Numbered from the stretch's first letter, positions 8,474-18,165 are shown. The stretch: 64,000 bases of DNA from JAYPHU01 sp038127535 (GCA_038127535.1 JAYPHU010000013.1:1-64000), one strand, 5' to 3'. Numbers and translations are program-made. Notes: a model not told the origin generated them from the sequence alone.

Positions 8474-10123
8474 ATGATCGATTTTTCCACTCACCCCAGC
8501 GAATACAAACACTGGAAAGTCACTTTTGACGGTCCGGTGGCCACTCTCTCTATGGATGTCGCCGAAGACGGCGGCCTGGTCGAGGGCTATGAACTGAAGC
8601 TCAACTCCTACGACTTGGGCGTTGATATCGAGCTTTATGACGCGATCCAGCGGCTCCGCTTCTCCCACCCGGAGGTCAAAAGCGTGATTGTCACCTCTGC
8701 CAAGGACCGCGTGTTCTGCGCCGGCGCGAACATCGCAATGCTCGGCTCGTCGACCCATGCCCACAAGGTAAATTTTTGTAAGTTCACCAACGAAACCCGG
8801 AACGGCATGGAAGACGCGTCCGACAATTCCGATCAGAAATACATTTGCGTGGTGAACGGAACAGCCGCCGGCGGCGGCTATGAGCTGGCCCTAGCAGCCG
8901 ACTACATCATGCTCATCGATGACGGCTCCTCGGCCGTGTCCCTCCCGGAAGTCCCCCTCCTCGCGGTGCTGCCCGGTACGGGCGGACTGACCCGCGTGGT
9001 CGACAAGCGCCACGTGCGCCGGGACCGGGCGGATTTCTTCTGCACGTTGACCGAAGGCATCAAAGGCAAGCGCGCCGTGGATTGGAAGCTGGTGGATGAA
9101 CTGGTCCCCCGCTCCAAATTGATGGAAACAGCGATGGAGCGCGCCAACGAATTCGCCGCCAAGTCCACGCGGCCCGATGACGCCAAGGGCATTAACCTAC
9201 CCAAGCTGGAGCGCACTATCGACGGCGATGCCATCACCTACAAAACAATCTCGGTGAGCATCGACCGGTCCAACTATGTGGCCGAAATCACCATCAGCGC
9301 CCCGGACCAAGAGCCGCCGCAGGACGCAGCCGCCATTCACGAGGCCGGCGCCGACTTCTGGCCCCTCTCCTTCGCCCGGGACTTCGACGACCTGATCCTC
9401 CATCTCCGCACCAACGAGACGGAGATCACCACCTGGGTGTTCAAGACCACCGGTAATGCCGATATGGTCGAGGCCGCGGACAAAGCGCTTCTCGACAATG
9501 CGGACGACTGGCTGGTGCGGGAAGTCACACTGTATCTCAAGCGCACCTTCAAGCGCCTGGATGTGTCGTCCCGCAGCATCATTACCCTGGTCGAGCCCGG
9601 CAGCTGCTTTACCGGCACGCTGCTTGAACTCGTCCTTGCCGCCGACCGCTCCTATATGCTGGAAGGCGTGTTCGAAGGATCGAACGTACCGGCGGCGACG
9701 GTGCGCCTGACCGGCATGAATTTCGGCCCGCTGCCCATGTGCAACGGGCTGAGCCGGGCCGCGACGCGCTATCTCGACGACGACGGCGCCCTCGCCGCCG
9801 CGCAGGACGAGATCGGCAACGATCTCGAAGCCGAAAACGCGGACGAACTGGGCCTGGTCACCTTCATCCCAGACGATATCGACTGGGATGACGAGGTCCG
9901 CATTGCCATCGAGGAGCGCGCCAGCTTCTCCGGCGATGCGCTGACCGGCATGGAAGCCAGCCTTCGCTTTGTCGGCCCCGAGACGTTGGAGACCAAAATC
10001 TTCGGCCGTCTCAGCGCCTGGCAGAACTGGATATTCCAGCGGCCCAACGCCGTCGGCGACGAAGGCGCACTGAAACTCTTTGGAACCGGCAAACAAGCCA
10101 ACTATGACAGAAAGCGAGTTTAG
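8474..10123 (+). CDS. boxC: Benzoyl-CoA-dihydrodiol lyase (2,3-epoxybenzoyl-CoA dihydrolase)
   Basis: 549 aa, the size of the double-length enoyl-CoA-hydratase-like BoxC proteins (~550 aa). The first crotonase module has CAGANIAMLG (about residue 82) and AAGGGYELALAADYIML (about 132-148); a second, diverged module follows with SCFTGTLLELVLAADRSYM. BoxC hydrolytically cleaves the ring of 2,3-epoxybenzoyl-CoA to 3,4-dehydroadipyl-CoA semialdehyde and formate. The open frame begins at 8405, but the ATG at 8474 is preceded by GGCAGG and gives the family-typical start, so it is preferred. It is followed after 3 bases by boxB. Confidence 0.95.
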   Translation: MIDFSTHPSEYKHWKVTFDGPVATLSMDVAEDGGLVEGYELKLNSYDLGVDIELYDAIQRLRFSHPEVKSVIVTSAKDRVFCAGANIAMLGSSTHAHKVNFCKFTNETRNGMEDASDNSDQKYICVVNGTAAGGGYELALAADYIMLIDDGSSAVSLPEVPLLAVLPGTGGLTRVVDKRHVRRDRADFFCTLTEGIKGKRAVDWKLVDELVPRSKLMETAMERANEFAAKSTRPDDAKGINLPKLERTIDGDAITYKTISVSIDRSNYVAEITISAPDQEPPQDAAAIHEAGADFWPLSFARDFDDLILHLRTNETEITTWVFKTTGNADMVEAADKALLDNADDWLVREVTLYLKRTFKRLDVSSRSIITLVEPGSCFTGTLLELVLAADRSYMLEGVFEGSNVPAATVRLTGMNFGPLPMCNGLSRAATRYLDDDGALAAAQDEIGNDLEAENADELGLVTFIPDDIDWDDEVRIAIEERASFSGDALTGMEASLRFVGPETLETKIFGRLSAWQNWIFQRPNAVGDEGALKLFGTGKQANYDRKRV

Positions 10124-10126
10124 ATC

Positions 10127-11545
10127 ATGAGCAGCATCGATTATTCAGAGAAAATTCCGAACAACGTCGACTTGTCCGACGATCGCCGCCTCCAGCGCGC
10201 GCTGGAAAAATGGCAACCCGCCTTCCTCGACTGGTGGAAAGGGATGGGCCCGGAAGGCAGCCATGACCATGAGGTTTTCCTGCGCACCGCTATCGACGTG
10301 AGCCCCAAAGGCTGGGCCCATTTCGACATGGTCCGCATGCCCGAATACCGCTGGGGCATCTTCCTCGCCTCCCCCGAAGAAAATCGAAAAGTGAACTTCG
10401 GCATCCACAAAGGGGAAGACGCCTGGCAGGAAGTGCCGGGCGAATACCGCGGCGAACTGCGCCGCCTGATTGTTACCCAGGGTGATACAGAGCCTGCATC
10501 CGTCGAACAGCAGCGGCTTTTGGGTCTCTCCTGCCCGTCCCTCTATGACCTCCGCGGTCTGTTCCAGGTGAATGTGGAGGAAGGCCGGCATCTTTGGGCC
10601 ATGGTTTATCTGCTACACGCCTATTTCGGCCGTGACGGCAGGGAAGAGGCCGAGGAAATGCTGATGCGCCACGCCGGCGATGCCGACAAGCCGCGCATTC
10701 TTGAGGCCTTCAACGTGCCGACGGAAGATTGGCTGTCGTTCTTTATGTTCACCTACTTCCAGGACCGGGACGGCAAATTCCAACTCAGTGCCCTGGCGGA
10801 GTCCGGTTTCGATCCGCTATCCCGCACCTGCCGCTTCATGCTGACGGAGGAGGCGCACCATATGTTTATTGGTGAATCCGGCGTGGGCAGGGTTGTGCAG
10901 CGGTCCGCTGAACTTTCCGCGCAACACGATACGCTGGATATCGGCCCGCATGGCGGCATTCCGTTGCCGCTGATCCAGAAGTGGATGAATTTCCACTTCT
11001 CCATCTGCCTGGACCTGTTCGGCCAGGAAAAATCCACCAACGCGGCCAACTTCTATTCCATGGGCCTCAAGGGCCGGTTCAATGAAACCAAGATGGATGA
11101 TGATCATCTCCTGGAGCATGATCTCTCCCCGGTACCGGAACTTGAAGGCGATCAGGTGGTGATGAAGGACATTTCCGCCCTGACTTCCATCAACGAGCGC
11201 CTGCGCAACGACTATCGGGACGATTGCCAGCGCGGCGTCGACCGCTGGAACAAAATGATCCGTGACGCGGGTGTCGATTTCGAACTGACCCTGCCGCACA
11301 CGGCGTTCCACCGGAACATCGGCACCTTCCGCGATCTGGATTTCACCCCGGACGGTAAGCTCATCACCAAAGAAGAGTTCGAAGCCCGGAAAAACGACTG
11401 GATCCCGACCGAGGAAGACCGGGCCTTCGTCAAATCCTTGATGGTGCGGGTGACCGAACAGGGCAAAATGGCCGCCTGGGTCGCACCGCCGGCCAAGGGT
11501 ATCCACGGCAAGGATGTTGATTACGAATACGTCAAACTGCACTAA
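10127..11545 (+). CDS. boxB: Benzoyl-CoA 2,3-epoxidase, oxygenase subunit BoxB
   Basis: 472 aa, family-typical. This class I diiron protein shows the two expected metal motifs: EEGRH at residues 151-155 and EEAHH at 241-245, with an acidic residue E122 and D213 at positions consistent with the remaining ligands. BoxB, with the reductase BoxA, epoxidises benzoyl-CoA to 2,3-epoxybenzoyl-CoA using O2. It is translationally linked to boxC (3-base gap) and precedes the CoA ligase. BoxA is not encoded in the window, so electrons must come from a reductase encoded elsewhere. Confidence 0.96.
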   Translation: MSSIDYSEKIPNNVDLSDDRRLQRALEKWQPAFLDWWKGMGPEGSHDHEVFLRTAIDVSPKGWAHFDMVRMPEYRWGIFLASPEENRKVNFGIHKGEDAWQEVPGEYRGELRRLIVTQGDTEPASVEQQRLLGLSCPSLYDLRGLFQVNVEEGRHLWAMVYLLHAYFGRDGREEAEEMLMRHAGDADKPRILEAFNVPTEDWLSFFMFTYFQDRDGKFQLSALAESGFDPLSRTCRFMLTEEAHHMFIGESGVGRVVQRSAELSAQHDTLDIGPHGGIPLPLIQKWMNFHFSICLDLFGQEKSTNAANFYSMGLKGRFNETKMDDDHLLEHDLSPVPELEGDQVVMKDISALTSINERLRNDYRDDCQRGVDRWNKMIRDAGVDFELTLPHTAFHRNIGTFRDLDFTPDGKLITKEEFEARKNDWIPTEEDRAFVKSLMVRVTEQGKMAAWVAPPAKGIHGKDVDYEYVKLH

Positions 11546-11564
11546 GCGGTCACAATAGCATTCA

Positions 11565-11598
11565 CCGGGCCTTGGTTCATGATAGGATCAGGGCCCGG
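11565..11598. other. Hairpin between boxB and the CoA ligase
   Basis: CCGGGCC at 11565-11571 pairs with GGCCCGG at 11592-11598 across a 20-base loop. No clear T-run follows, so this looks more like an RNA-processing or stability hairpin than a strong terminator. The ligase ATG is 20 bases further on, with GGGGGC upstream. Confidence 0.4.
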
Positions 11599-11618
11599 AT
11601 CTTATAGGGGGCTAAAAA

Positions 11619-13205
11619 ATGCAGGAAAACACGGTCCAAGTGGACACGTCCGTCTCACCGGCAAAACTGACCTTCGCCGACAGTTTCAACGCCGCCGTAC
11701 CGTTTATTGACCGGCATCTGGACGAAGGCCGGGGCGATAAGGTCGCCATCACCGTCCATGGCGGCGGCACGGTCACCTATGCGACCCTCGCGGAGATGGT
11801 GAACCGGGCGGGCAACGCGCTGACCGGTCTCGGCATCGAACAAGGCGACCGCATCCTGATGATGATCAAGGACGGGCCGGAGTTCTTTTATGCGTTCTGG
11901 GGCGCGATCAAGGCCGGCCTGATCCCGGTGCCGCTTAACACCCTGCTGCGCGCCAAGGACTACGCCTACATGATCGAGAACTCGGAATGTAAGGGCGTAA
12001 TCTATTCCGTCGAGTTCGCCAATGAGGTCAAACCGGCCCTGGAACAGGCCAATCACGCGCCCGCCGTGGTTCTGCTGACCGAAGGCGACGGCGATACGCT
12101 GGCGAAGCACATGGCCGGTGCTTCTGCCGATCTGGCTCCTGCCCCAGCCGCACCGGACGACGACTGCTTCTGGCTTTATTCGTCGGGCTCCACCGGCAAT
12201 CCCAAGGGTGTGGTGCACGCTCAGAAAGACATGGTGGTCACCAGCCAGCGCTATGCGGTGGAAACCCTGAACATGACCGCCGACGACGTCAATTTCTCGG
12301 CCGCCAAGCTGTTCTTCGCCTATGGTCTGGGCAACGGCATGACCTTTCCACTGTGGGTCGGCGGCAGCGCCGTGTTCTTCCCGGGCCCGCCGACACCGGC
12401 CGCCATGCACGAAGTGATCGAGACCCATGGGCCAACAATTTATTATGGTGTACCAACACTTTATGCCGCACAACTTAAAGCGATGAATGAGGCGCCGGCG
12501 GACCTCTCTTCGCTCAGGCTCTGCATCTCCGCCGGCGAGGCTTTGCCGCCCGATCTGCACACTCGCTGGACCGAAAAAACCAAACTGCCGCTGCTGGACG
12601 GCATCGGCACGACCGAAATCCTGCATATCTTTCTGTCCAACCGGGAAGGCAATTATAAACAGGGCGCCAGCGGCATGCCCGTCCCCGGCTATGAGGCCAA
12701 GATCGTCGATGAAGAGGGCAACGAAGTCCCCACCGGCGAGACCGGCAGCCTGATGATCAAGGGCGAATCTCTGTTGAAGCTTTATTGGCGCAATCCGGAA
12801 AAGACGGCCGAGAGCCTGCACGACGGCTGGATGTACACCGGTGACACCTATTACCGAGACGAAGACGATTTTTTCTTCTGCTGCGGGCGCTCCGATGACA
12901 TGCTCAAGGTGGGCGGCATCTGGTGCTCCCCGGTTGAGATCGAGAACAAACTGGTCGAACACCCGGCCGTGTTGGAGGCCGCCGTGGTCGGCCGCGCCGA
13001 TGATGATGAGCTGATCAAGCCGGAAGCCTTTATTGTGCTGAACAATGCCGGCGACGCGTCGGCGGACCTGAAAGCGGAATTGCTGGAACACTGCAAGACC
13101 GGTCTCGCGCGCTACAAATATCCGCGCTGGTTCAACTTTGTGGAAGATTTACCCAAAACGGCGACCGGGAAGATTCAACGGTTCAGGTTAAGAGCGGGCG
13201 CCTAA
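11619..13205 (+). CDS. Benzoate (aromatic acid)-CoA ligase
   Basis: 528 aa, ANL superfamily. Motifs seen: the P-loop YSSGSTGNPKGVVHAQKD near residue 187, the DGIGTTEILHIF motif near 327, YTGDTYYRDED near 408, and the C-terminal catalytic lysine motif PKTATGKIQRFRLR. Sequence style and cluster position match benzoate-CoA ligases (BclA/BadA type). It forms benzoyl-CoA from benzoate, ATP and CoA. As the only ligase in a cluster that also has 4-hydroxybenzoyl-CoA reductase, it may accept 4-hydroxybenzoate too (inference). Third gene of the boxC-boxB operon, separated by a 73-base spacer with a hairpin. Confidence 0.92.
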   Translation: MQENTVQVDTSVSPAKLTFADSFNAAVPFIDRHLDEGRGDKVAITVHGGGTVTYATLAEMVNRAGNALTGLGIEQGDRILMMIKDGPEFFYAFWGAIKAGLIPVPLNTLLRAKDYAYMIENSECKGVIYSVEFANEVKPALEQANHAPAVVLLTEGDGDTLAKHMAGASADLAPAPAAPDDDCFWLYSSGSTGNPKGVVHAQKDMVVTSQRYAVETLNMTADDVNFSAAKLFFAYGLGNGMTFPLWVGGSAVFFPGPPTPAAMHEVIETHGPTIYYGVPTLYAAQLKAMNEAPADLSSLRLCISAGEALPPDLHTRWTEKTKLPLLDGIGTTEILHIFLSNREGNYKQGASGMPVPGYEAKIVDEEGNEVPTGETGSLMIKGESLLKLYWRNPEKTAESLHDGWMYTGDTYYRDEDDFFFCCGRSDDMLKVGGIWCSPVEIENKLVEHPAVLEAAVVGRADDDELIKPEAFIVLNNAGDASADLKAELLEHCKTGLARYKYPRWFNFVEDLPKTATGKIQRFRLRAGA

Positions 13206-13284
13206 CCCCCTTCGCCATCTCTCCTCCGTCATGTACGAGTTAGGACAGATGTTAATCGGGACTAATTCTTGGCTAGCTCTTGAT

Positions 13285-13325
13285 GGCAGATCCGCGATAA
13301 CTGCTTCGCAGGTCGGCGATGACGA
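13285..13325 (-). repeat. Degenerate intergenic palindromic repeat (copy 1)
   Basis: Read on the minus strand, 13285-13323 gives CGTCATCGCCGACCTGCGAAG followed by CAGTTATCGCGG, closely matching the element at 19882-19917. Both are imperfect stem-loops with the core CGACCTGCGAAGCA. It lies at the tail-to-tail junction of the ligase gene and livF. Confidence 0.5.
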
Positions 13326-13343
13326 TATTAATATTGGAAGTCG

Positions 13344-14054
13344 TTAAACCCCAAGATACCGGTGCTGCAGCTCTTCGTCGGCTTTAAGGTCCGCGGAGCT
13401 GCCGGACCAGACCACTTCACCTTTTTCGATGATGTAGTGCCGCTCGGCAATGCGAGTCAGCGCGTCGACATTCTTGTCGATCACCAGGATGGACTGGCCT
13501 TGGGACTTCAATTGTTCCAGCACCCGCCAAATTTCGGCGCGGATCAGCGGCGCCAGGCCTTCGGTCGCCTCGTCCAGGATCAACAGGCCCGGATTGGTCA
13601 TCAGCGCCCGGGAAATGGCCAGCATTTGCTGTTCACCGCCGGAAAGCTGACTGCCCATATTGTTGCGTCTGGCGGCCAGGCCGGGAAACAGCTCGTAGAT
13701 TTTGTCTGCTGTCCACGGATCAGCGCTGTTATTGCGGTTGGCTGCCGTGGCAACCAGGTTCTCATGGACGCTGAGGTTCGGGAAAATCTGCCGGCCTTCC
13801 GGCACCAGGCCTAGTCCCGCCTGCGCCACCAAATAAGACGGCATCCCATGGATCGCCTGCCCGCGGTAATGAATTTCGCCGACCTGGGGTTTGAGCTGTC
13901 CCATGATGGTGCGTACGGTCGTGGTTTTGCCCATGCCGTTCCGCCCCAACAGCGTCACCACCTCCCCTTCGCCGATGTCCAGAGACATCCCGAACAGAAC
14001 CTGCGACTCCCCATAGGAGCTCTCAATACCCGCGACCTTTAGGAAATCCGCCAT
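13344..14054 (-). CDS. livF: Branched-chain-amino-acid/aromatic-acid-type ABC transporter ATPase LivF
   Basis: 236 aa, the LivF length. Walker A GRNGMGKTT (residues about 38-46), signature LSGGEQQM, Walker B LLILDEATEGL, with the LivF-characteristic LVPEGRQIFPNL. It powers import together with LivG, LivH and LivM at the inner membrane. Last gene of the minus-strand five-gene operon; its start abuts the livG stop. Liv-type systems next to aromatic CoA ligases commonly import benzoate-like acids, so that is the likely substrate here rather than an amino acid (inference). Confidence 0.93.
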   Translation of the reverse strand: MADFLKVAGIESSYGESQVLFGMSLDIGEGEVVTLLGRNGMGKTTTVRTIMGQLKPQVGEIHYRGQAIHGMPSYLVAQAGLGLVPEGRQIFPNLSVHENLVATAANRNNSADPWTADKIYELFPGLAARRNNMGSQLSGGEQQMLAISRALMTNPGLLILDEATEGLAPLIRAEIWRVLEQLKSQGQSILVIDKNVDALTRIAERHYIIEKGEVVWSGSSADLKADEELQHRYLGV

Positions 14055-14800
14055 CAGTCGTCCCCCAAGTAGGCTGAGCGGACTTCCGCGTTGTTGCGAA
14101 TCTCATCCGGCGAACCGCTGGCGACAGCCTGCCCATAAACCAACACGGTAATCCGGTCGGCCAAGGCAAAAACGGCGTCCATGTCGTGCTCAATCAGCAG
14201 CATCGTATACTTGCCTTTGAGCGTTCGAAGATAGGTGGTCATATCGTCAGACGCCTGGGAATCCATGCCGGCCATCGGTTCATCCAGCAGCAGGAACTTT
14301 GGCGAGGTCGCCAAGGCCATGGCGATTTCCAGCCGGCGCTGTTCACCATGGGCCAAATTGCCGGCCAAAACATTGCCCCGCTCGCCGAGGCCGATCTCGT
14401 CGAGATAACCTTGTGCCGTCGCTTGCAGCTCACGATCCTGCTGCGGCGCTCCCCAAAAGCGGAAGCTGTGCCCCTGGCGTGCCTGGATCGACAAGGCCAC
14501 ATTGTCGATCACCCGGAAATTTTTAAGGATCGAGGTGATCTGGAAAGACCGCACCAGACCTGCGTGACAGCGTTTCGGGGCCGACATGGCGGTAATGTCC
14601 CGGCCATCGAATGTGATGCTGCCGCTATCGCTCTTCATCATCCCGGATATTTGGTTGATCAAAGTCGTCTTGCCGGCGCCATTGGGGCCGATGATGGCGT
14701 GAATTTCGCCCTTCTCGACCTCCAGATTAAAGTGATCGGTGGCCACAAGGCCGCCGAAGCTCTTCACCAGATTATCGACTTTTAACATCGCCTCAGTCAT
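14054..14800 (-). CDS. livG: Liv-type ABC transporter ATPase LivG
   Basis: 248 aa from an ATG at 14800 (MTEAMLKVDNLVKSFGG). A longer frame from 14878 only overlaps livM and is rejected. Walker A GPNGAGKTT, signature AHGEQRRLEIA (the LivG form), Walker B FLLLDEPMAGMD. It overlaps the livM stop by 8 bases and ends at the first base of livF, showing tight translational coupling. Partner of LivF in driving import of the operon's substrate. Confidence 0.93.
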   Translation of the reverse strand: MTEAMLKVDNLVKSFGGLVATDHFNLEVEKGEIHAIIGPNGAGKTTLINQISGMMKSDSGSITFDGRDITAMSAPKRCHAGLVRSFQITSILKNFRVIDNVALSIQARQGHSFRFWGAPQQDRELQATAQGYLDEIGLGERGNVLAGNLAHGEQRRLEIAMALATSPKFLLLDEPMAGMDSQASDDMTTYLRTLKGKYTMLLIEHDMDAVFALADRITVLVYGQAVASGSPDEIRNNAEVRSAYLGDD

Positions 14801-15761
14801 TGCGCTTCTCGAACTTGCCGATGATACCCTCCACACCGCCGCGGGCAAACAACACCACGACAATGAGGAACGGCCCAAAGATCAGGTGCCATGCCTCGGT
14901 AATATTGGAGAGCATCTCCGAAAGAATGAGGAAAATCATCGTCCCGCCCAGCGGTCCGAAGATCGTTCCCATTCCACCCAGGACGGCCATGAAAATCATC
15001 TCACCGGATGTCGTCCAAAACATCATGTCCGGACTCACGAAGGATTCGAAATTCGCGGACAGGATTCCCGCCAATCCCGCCATCATGCCGGCGATGACAA
15101 AGGCCGCCAACCTGTAGGGGTAAGTCGGGTAGCCGATGGAATGCATCCGGTCGTCGTTGGACATGGATCCGCGGATCACCATACCGAACCGGGAATTGAC
15201 GATCCGATGGCTGAGGTAAAGACAGGCCATCAGCAGTACAAAGGCAGTGTAGTACATGGTCATCGGTTCGTTGAGATCGAAGGCCTCTATGCCGAAATTG
15301 CTTCGAGCATCAATGTTCAGCCCGTCGTCGCTGCCGTACTTCTCAATACTGACACTTAGGAAATAGATCATCTGAGCAAACGCGAGCGTGATCATGATGA
15401 AATAGACGCCCTTGGTCCTGAGGCAGATGGCGCCAAAGATCAACGCCAAGAGTCCGCTGCCGAGAATCCCGACCGGCCATTGGATCCAGCCGCTTTCAAT
15501 ACCGTGATAGGATAAAATACCGACCGCATATCCGCCCACACCCAAATACACCGCATGCCCGAAACTGATCATGCCGCCATAGCCCATGATCAAGTTCAGG
15601 CTGATCGTGGCGATGGCGAAAATCATCACCCGCAACATGACGTCCCGGTAAAAGTCCTGCTCAATTGCCGGTGCGAGAAAAGGCATGGAGACGCACAATA
15701 ATACAAGGATCGTGTTGTAAATGCCTCGCGGCGTTTTCATCAGGCTGAGAAATTTTCCCAT
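14793..15761 (-). CDS. livM: Liv-type ABC transporter permease LivM
   Basis: 322 aa from the ATG at 15761 (MGKFLSLMKTPRG); the frame extends to 15815 but would overlap livH. About ten hydrophobic segments; the central MGYGGMISFGHAVYLGVGGYA is the hallmark of LivM permeases. Inner-membrane channel half that pairs with LivH. Starts 4 bases after the livH stop. Confidence 0.92.
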   Translation of the reverse strand: MGKFLSLMKTPRGIYNTILVLLCVSMPFLAPAIEQDFYRDVMLRVMIFAIATISLNLIMGYGGMISFGHAVYLGVGGYAVGILSYHGIESGWIQWPVGILGSGLLALIFGAICLRTKGVYFIMITLAFAQMIYFLSVSIEKYGSDDGLNIDARSNFGIEAFDLNEPMTMYYTAFVLLMACLYLSHRIVNSRFGMVIRGSMSNDDRMHSIGYPTYPYRLAAFVIAGMMAGLAGILSANFESFVSPDMMFWTTSGEMIFMAVLGGMGTIFGPLGGTMIFLILSEMLSNITEAWHLIFGPFLIVVVLFARGGVEGIIGKFEKRND

Positions 15762-15765
15762 GAGC

Positions 15766-16689
15766 CTACGCGCCCTTCGGCGGGAACAGGCCCTGAGGTT
15801 TAACCGCCAGAACAACCGCCATAATGATGTAAATCAACATGGACGAAATGGCCGGACCGGCTGTCTCCGCCCCTTCCGTGTCCATCACCGCCAGCATCGC
15901 AACATCGATAAATGATCGGCCAAGCGTATCAATGAGACCGGTGATGATCGCCGCGATAAAGGCCCCACGAATGGAGCCGATGCCGCCAATCACGATGACC
16001 ACAAACGCCAGGATAAGAATGCCTTCTCCCATGCCGCTTTCAGCTTGGGTAATCGGCGTGATGATCATTCCGGCGAACCCGGCGAGCGCCGCGCCGAGGC
16101 CAAAGACCACCGTGTAGAGCATCTTGATATTCACACCCAACGCCGCGACCATTTCTCGGTTGGACGCACCGGCGCGGATCAACATGCCGATACGTGTTTT
16201 CGAGACCAGGAAGTAGAGTCCTACCGCCACCAACAGCCCGCTGGTGATAATCACTAGTCGGTAGTCCGGCACCACGATGTCACCGAAAAGGGACGTCGTA
16301 CCCTGGAGGTAATCAGGCAATTGGATCGCCGCGCCCTCAGGCCCCCAGGAGATCAAAAACAACTCGTTAAAGAATATTATAAGTCCGAAAGTCACCTGCA
16401 CCTGGTCCAGGTGATTCCTCTGATAGAGGGTTCGGAGCAGGCTCCATTCCATCAGCATTCCAGCGAGAAGTGTTACCGGCAGGGCAAACAGCATCCCCAG
16501 GAACATGGAGCCCGTCACCATGCTGAAGGTGGCCGCAAAGAAGGCGCCGAACATATATAGCGTTCCATGCGCCAGATTAACCAAATCCATAATGCCGAAC
16601 ACGAGGGTCAGGCCAGCCGCCACGAGGAATAGGATAATTCCCAGTTGGAACCCGTTGAAAAATTGTTCGGCGAGCAGCGCGTAGTCCAT
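15766..16689 (-). CDS. livH: Liv-type ABC transporter permease LivH
   Basis: 307 aa, hydrophobic throughout. GLTLVFGIMDLVNLAHG (residues about 26-42) is the classic LivH signature, and a late VIVIGGIGSIRGAF motif matches the family. Second gene of the transporter operon, after the substrate-binding protein and an intervening hairpin that may lower expression of the membrane part relative to the binding protein. Confidence 0.93.
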   Translation of the reverse strand: MDYALLAEQFFNGFQLGIILFLVAAGLTLVFGIMDLVNLAHGTLYMFGAFFAATFSMVTGSMFLGMLFALPVTLLAGMLMEWSLLRTLYQRNHLDQVQVTFGLIIFFNELFLISWGPEGAAIQLPDYLQGTTSLFGDIVVPDYRLVIITSGLLVAVGLYFLVSKTRIGMLIRAGASNREMVAALGVNIKMLYTVVFGLGAALAGFAGMIITPITQAESGMGEGILILAFVVIVIGGIGSIRGAFIAAIITGLIDTLGRSFIDVAMLAVMDTEGAETAGPAISSMLIYIIMAVVLAVKPQGLFPPKGA

Positions 16690-16732
16690 GCGATGTTCTT
16701 TAAATGATTATTTCCGACTGATCAAAGGAAAC

Positions 16733-16752
16733 GGGGACGCCTTTGCGCCCCC
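16733..16752 (-). terminator. Partial terminator/attenuator between the SBP gene and livH
   Basis: On the minus strand an 8-base stem (GGGGGCGC with GCGTCCCC, one G-T wobble) with a four-base AAAG loop is followed by GTTTCCTTT. Such a weak terminator after a binding-protein gene is a common way to make the binding protein in excess over the permease. Confidence 0.5.
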
Positions 16753-16781
16753 GCCACCTATGCCAGATCGTCAAACTCCGA

Positions 16782-17957
16782 CTAGAGTTTGCACTCACCA
16801 GAGTTAACCGGCGCGTGATCCTTGAGTACGGTTTCCTTCACCGACAGCACCCAATCGCCGTTCGCATCCTTGACGACTTCCCGAGCATAGAAATTCTGAA
16901 TTGGGAAGTGATTACGGCCAAACACCAAATTGCCGCGGAGAGATGGGAAATCAGCAGCTTCCATCCCTGCCCGGACTTTATTGATGTTCTTGTGGTTGCC
17001 GCCAGCCGCTTTCACGCCGGCATTTATCAACATCAACGCGTCATAGGCCTGCGCCGCATAGTGCGCCGGATATTGTTTGGTCTTCTTCTTGAAGTCCGCG
17101 ACGAACCGCTTGTTCTGAGGATTGTCCAGATCGGGCCCCCAGTAGCTGGTATTCACCATACCCAGCAAGTGATTCATGTTCCGCGACTGGAAGATCGGCA
17201 GGTTGGCGCCGTCGATAGAAAACACGTTGAAGAGCGGCGTTTTGGTCATGCCAGCCTGGGCGTATTGCGTAAAGAACGCCGGCCCCCAGCTACCCGGATA
17301 GAAAACAAACACACCGTCTGGGTTGGCCGCCTTGACTTTGGCCAACTCGGCGGACCAGTCTTTATGGCTCAGCGGCACAAGATCCTTGCCGACGATCTTG
17401 CCTTTAAAGGTCCGCTCGACACCATCGACCATCTGCTTGCCGGCGGCGTAGTTCAGCGACAGCACGTAAAGCGTCTTGATGCCTTTGCGGTTCAGCAGCT
17501 CACCCATCGCCATCGGCGTTTGGCTATTTTCCCACGCTGCGTTGAAGAAGTTCTTGTGGCACCCCTTGCCGGAGAACTTGGCGTGACCGGCATTGGCGCT
17601 AACGATGATTTTGTTGGCGCGGAAGGCAACCGGCGCAGACGCGGCAATCACGTGAGACCAGATATAACCGGCCAAAAAGTCCACTTTGTCTTTCTTGATC
17701 AGTTTTTCGGTCTTCTGCTTGCCGATATTCGGCTTAATGGCATCGTCTTCGAAGATCAGTTCCAGCTTCTTGCCGGCCATCTTGTGACCCAAATGCTCCG
17801 CAGCGACCTCGAAACCGGCTTTCATTTGTTTGCCGATGATTGAAGCCGGGGTAGTCAAGGTGGTCACAATACCAACCTTGATTGTATCCTGAGCCTGCGC
17901 GTTGGCTGCAAACGCCATCGTGGCGGCAGCCGTAAGCGTTAAAAGTCGTTTATGCAT
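16782..17957 (-). CDS. Periplasmic substrate-binding protein of the Liv-type aromatic-acid ABC transporter
   Basis: 391 aa from the ATG at 17957, which has a strong GGGGAGGAAC ribosome site; an earlier in-frame start at 17975 is less likely. A Sec signal peptide spans residues 1-23 (MHKRLLTLTAAATMAFAANA, cut near AQAQ-D). The mature part begins DTIKVGIVTTLTTPASIIG and is of the Peripl_BP_6 type. First gene of the SBP-livH-livM-livG-livF operon. Ligand inferred to be benzoate, 4-hydroxybenzoate or a similar acid from the adjoining catabolic genes. Confidence 0.92.
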   Translation of the reverse strand: MHKRLLTLTAAATMAFAANAQAQDTIKVGIVTTLTTPASIIGKQMKAGFEVAAEHLGHKMAGKKLELIFEDDAIKPNIGKQKTEKLIKKDKVDFLAGYIWSHVIAASAPVAFRANKIIVSANAGHAKFSGKGCHKNFFNAAWENSQTPMAMGELLNRKGIKTLYVLSLNYAAGKQMVDGVERTFKGKIVGKDLVPLSHKDWSAELAKVKAANPDGVFVFYPGSWGPAFFTQYAQAGMTKTPLFNVFSIDGANLPIFQSRNMNHLLGMVNTSYWGPDLDNPQNKRFVADFKKKTKQYPAHYAAQAYDALMLINAGVKAAGGNHKNINKVRAGMEAADFPSLRGNLVFGRNHFPIQNFYAREVVKDANGDWVLSVKETVLKDHAPVNSGECKL

Positions 17958-18165
17958 AAGTTCCTCCCCATCCAAGGATTAAGTTACCAGATTTAAGCCA
18001 AATTCGGGGCGTCGCCCCCAGTCATTCCATTATGATCCGACCCAACAATGACGAAAATATGTCTCAATAATTGTTCGGTCTACATACACATTGAACCATA
18101 TCGAAAGGCCGGAATTGATTCAAAAGGTTTCCCGGGGTGATTGCCGGAGCCTATTGCGTGGCCGG

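Noticed and set aside
9197..10096. Long open frame antisense to boxC
   Set aside because: Same reason: shadow of a real gene with no family features.
11655..13091. Long open frame antisense to the CoA ligase (478 codons)
   Set aside because: It shadows the ligase in GC-rich DNA; the translation has no domain pattern, and the sense frame has all ANL motifs.
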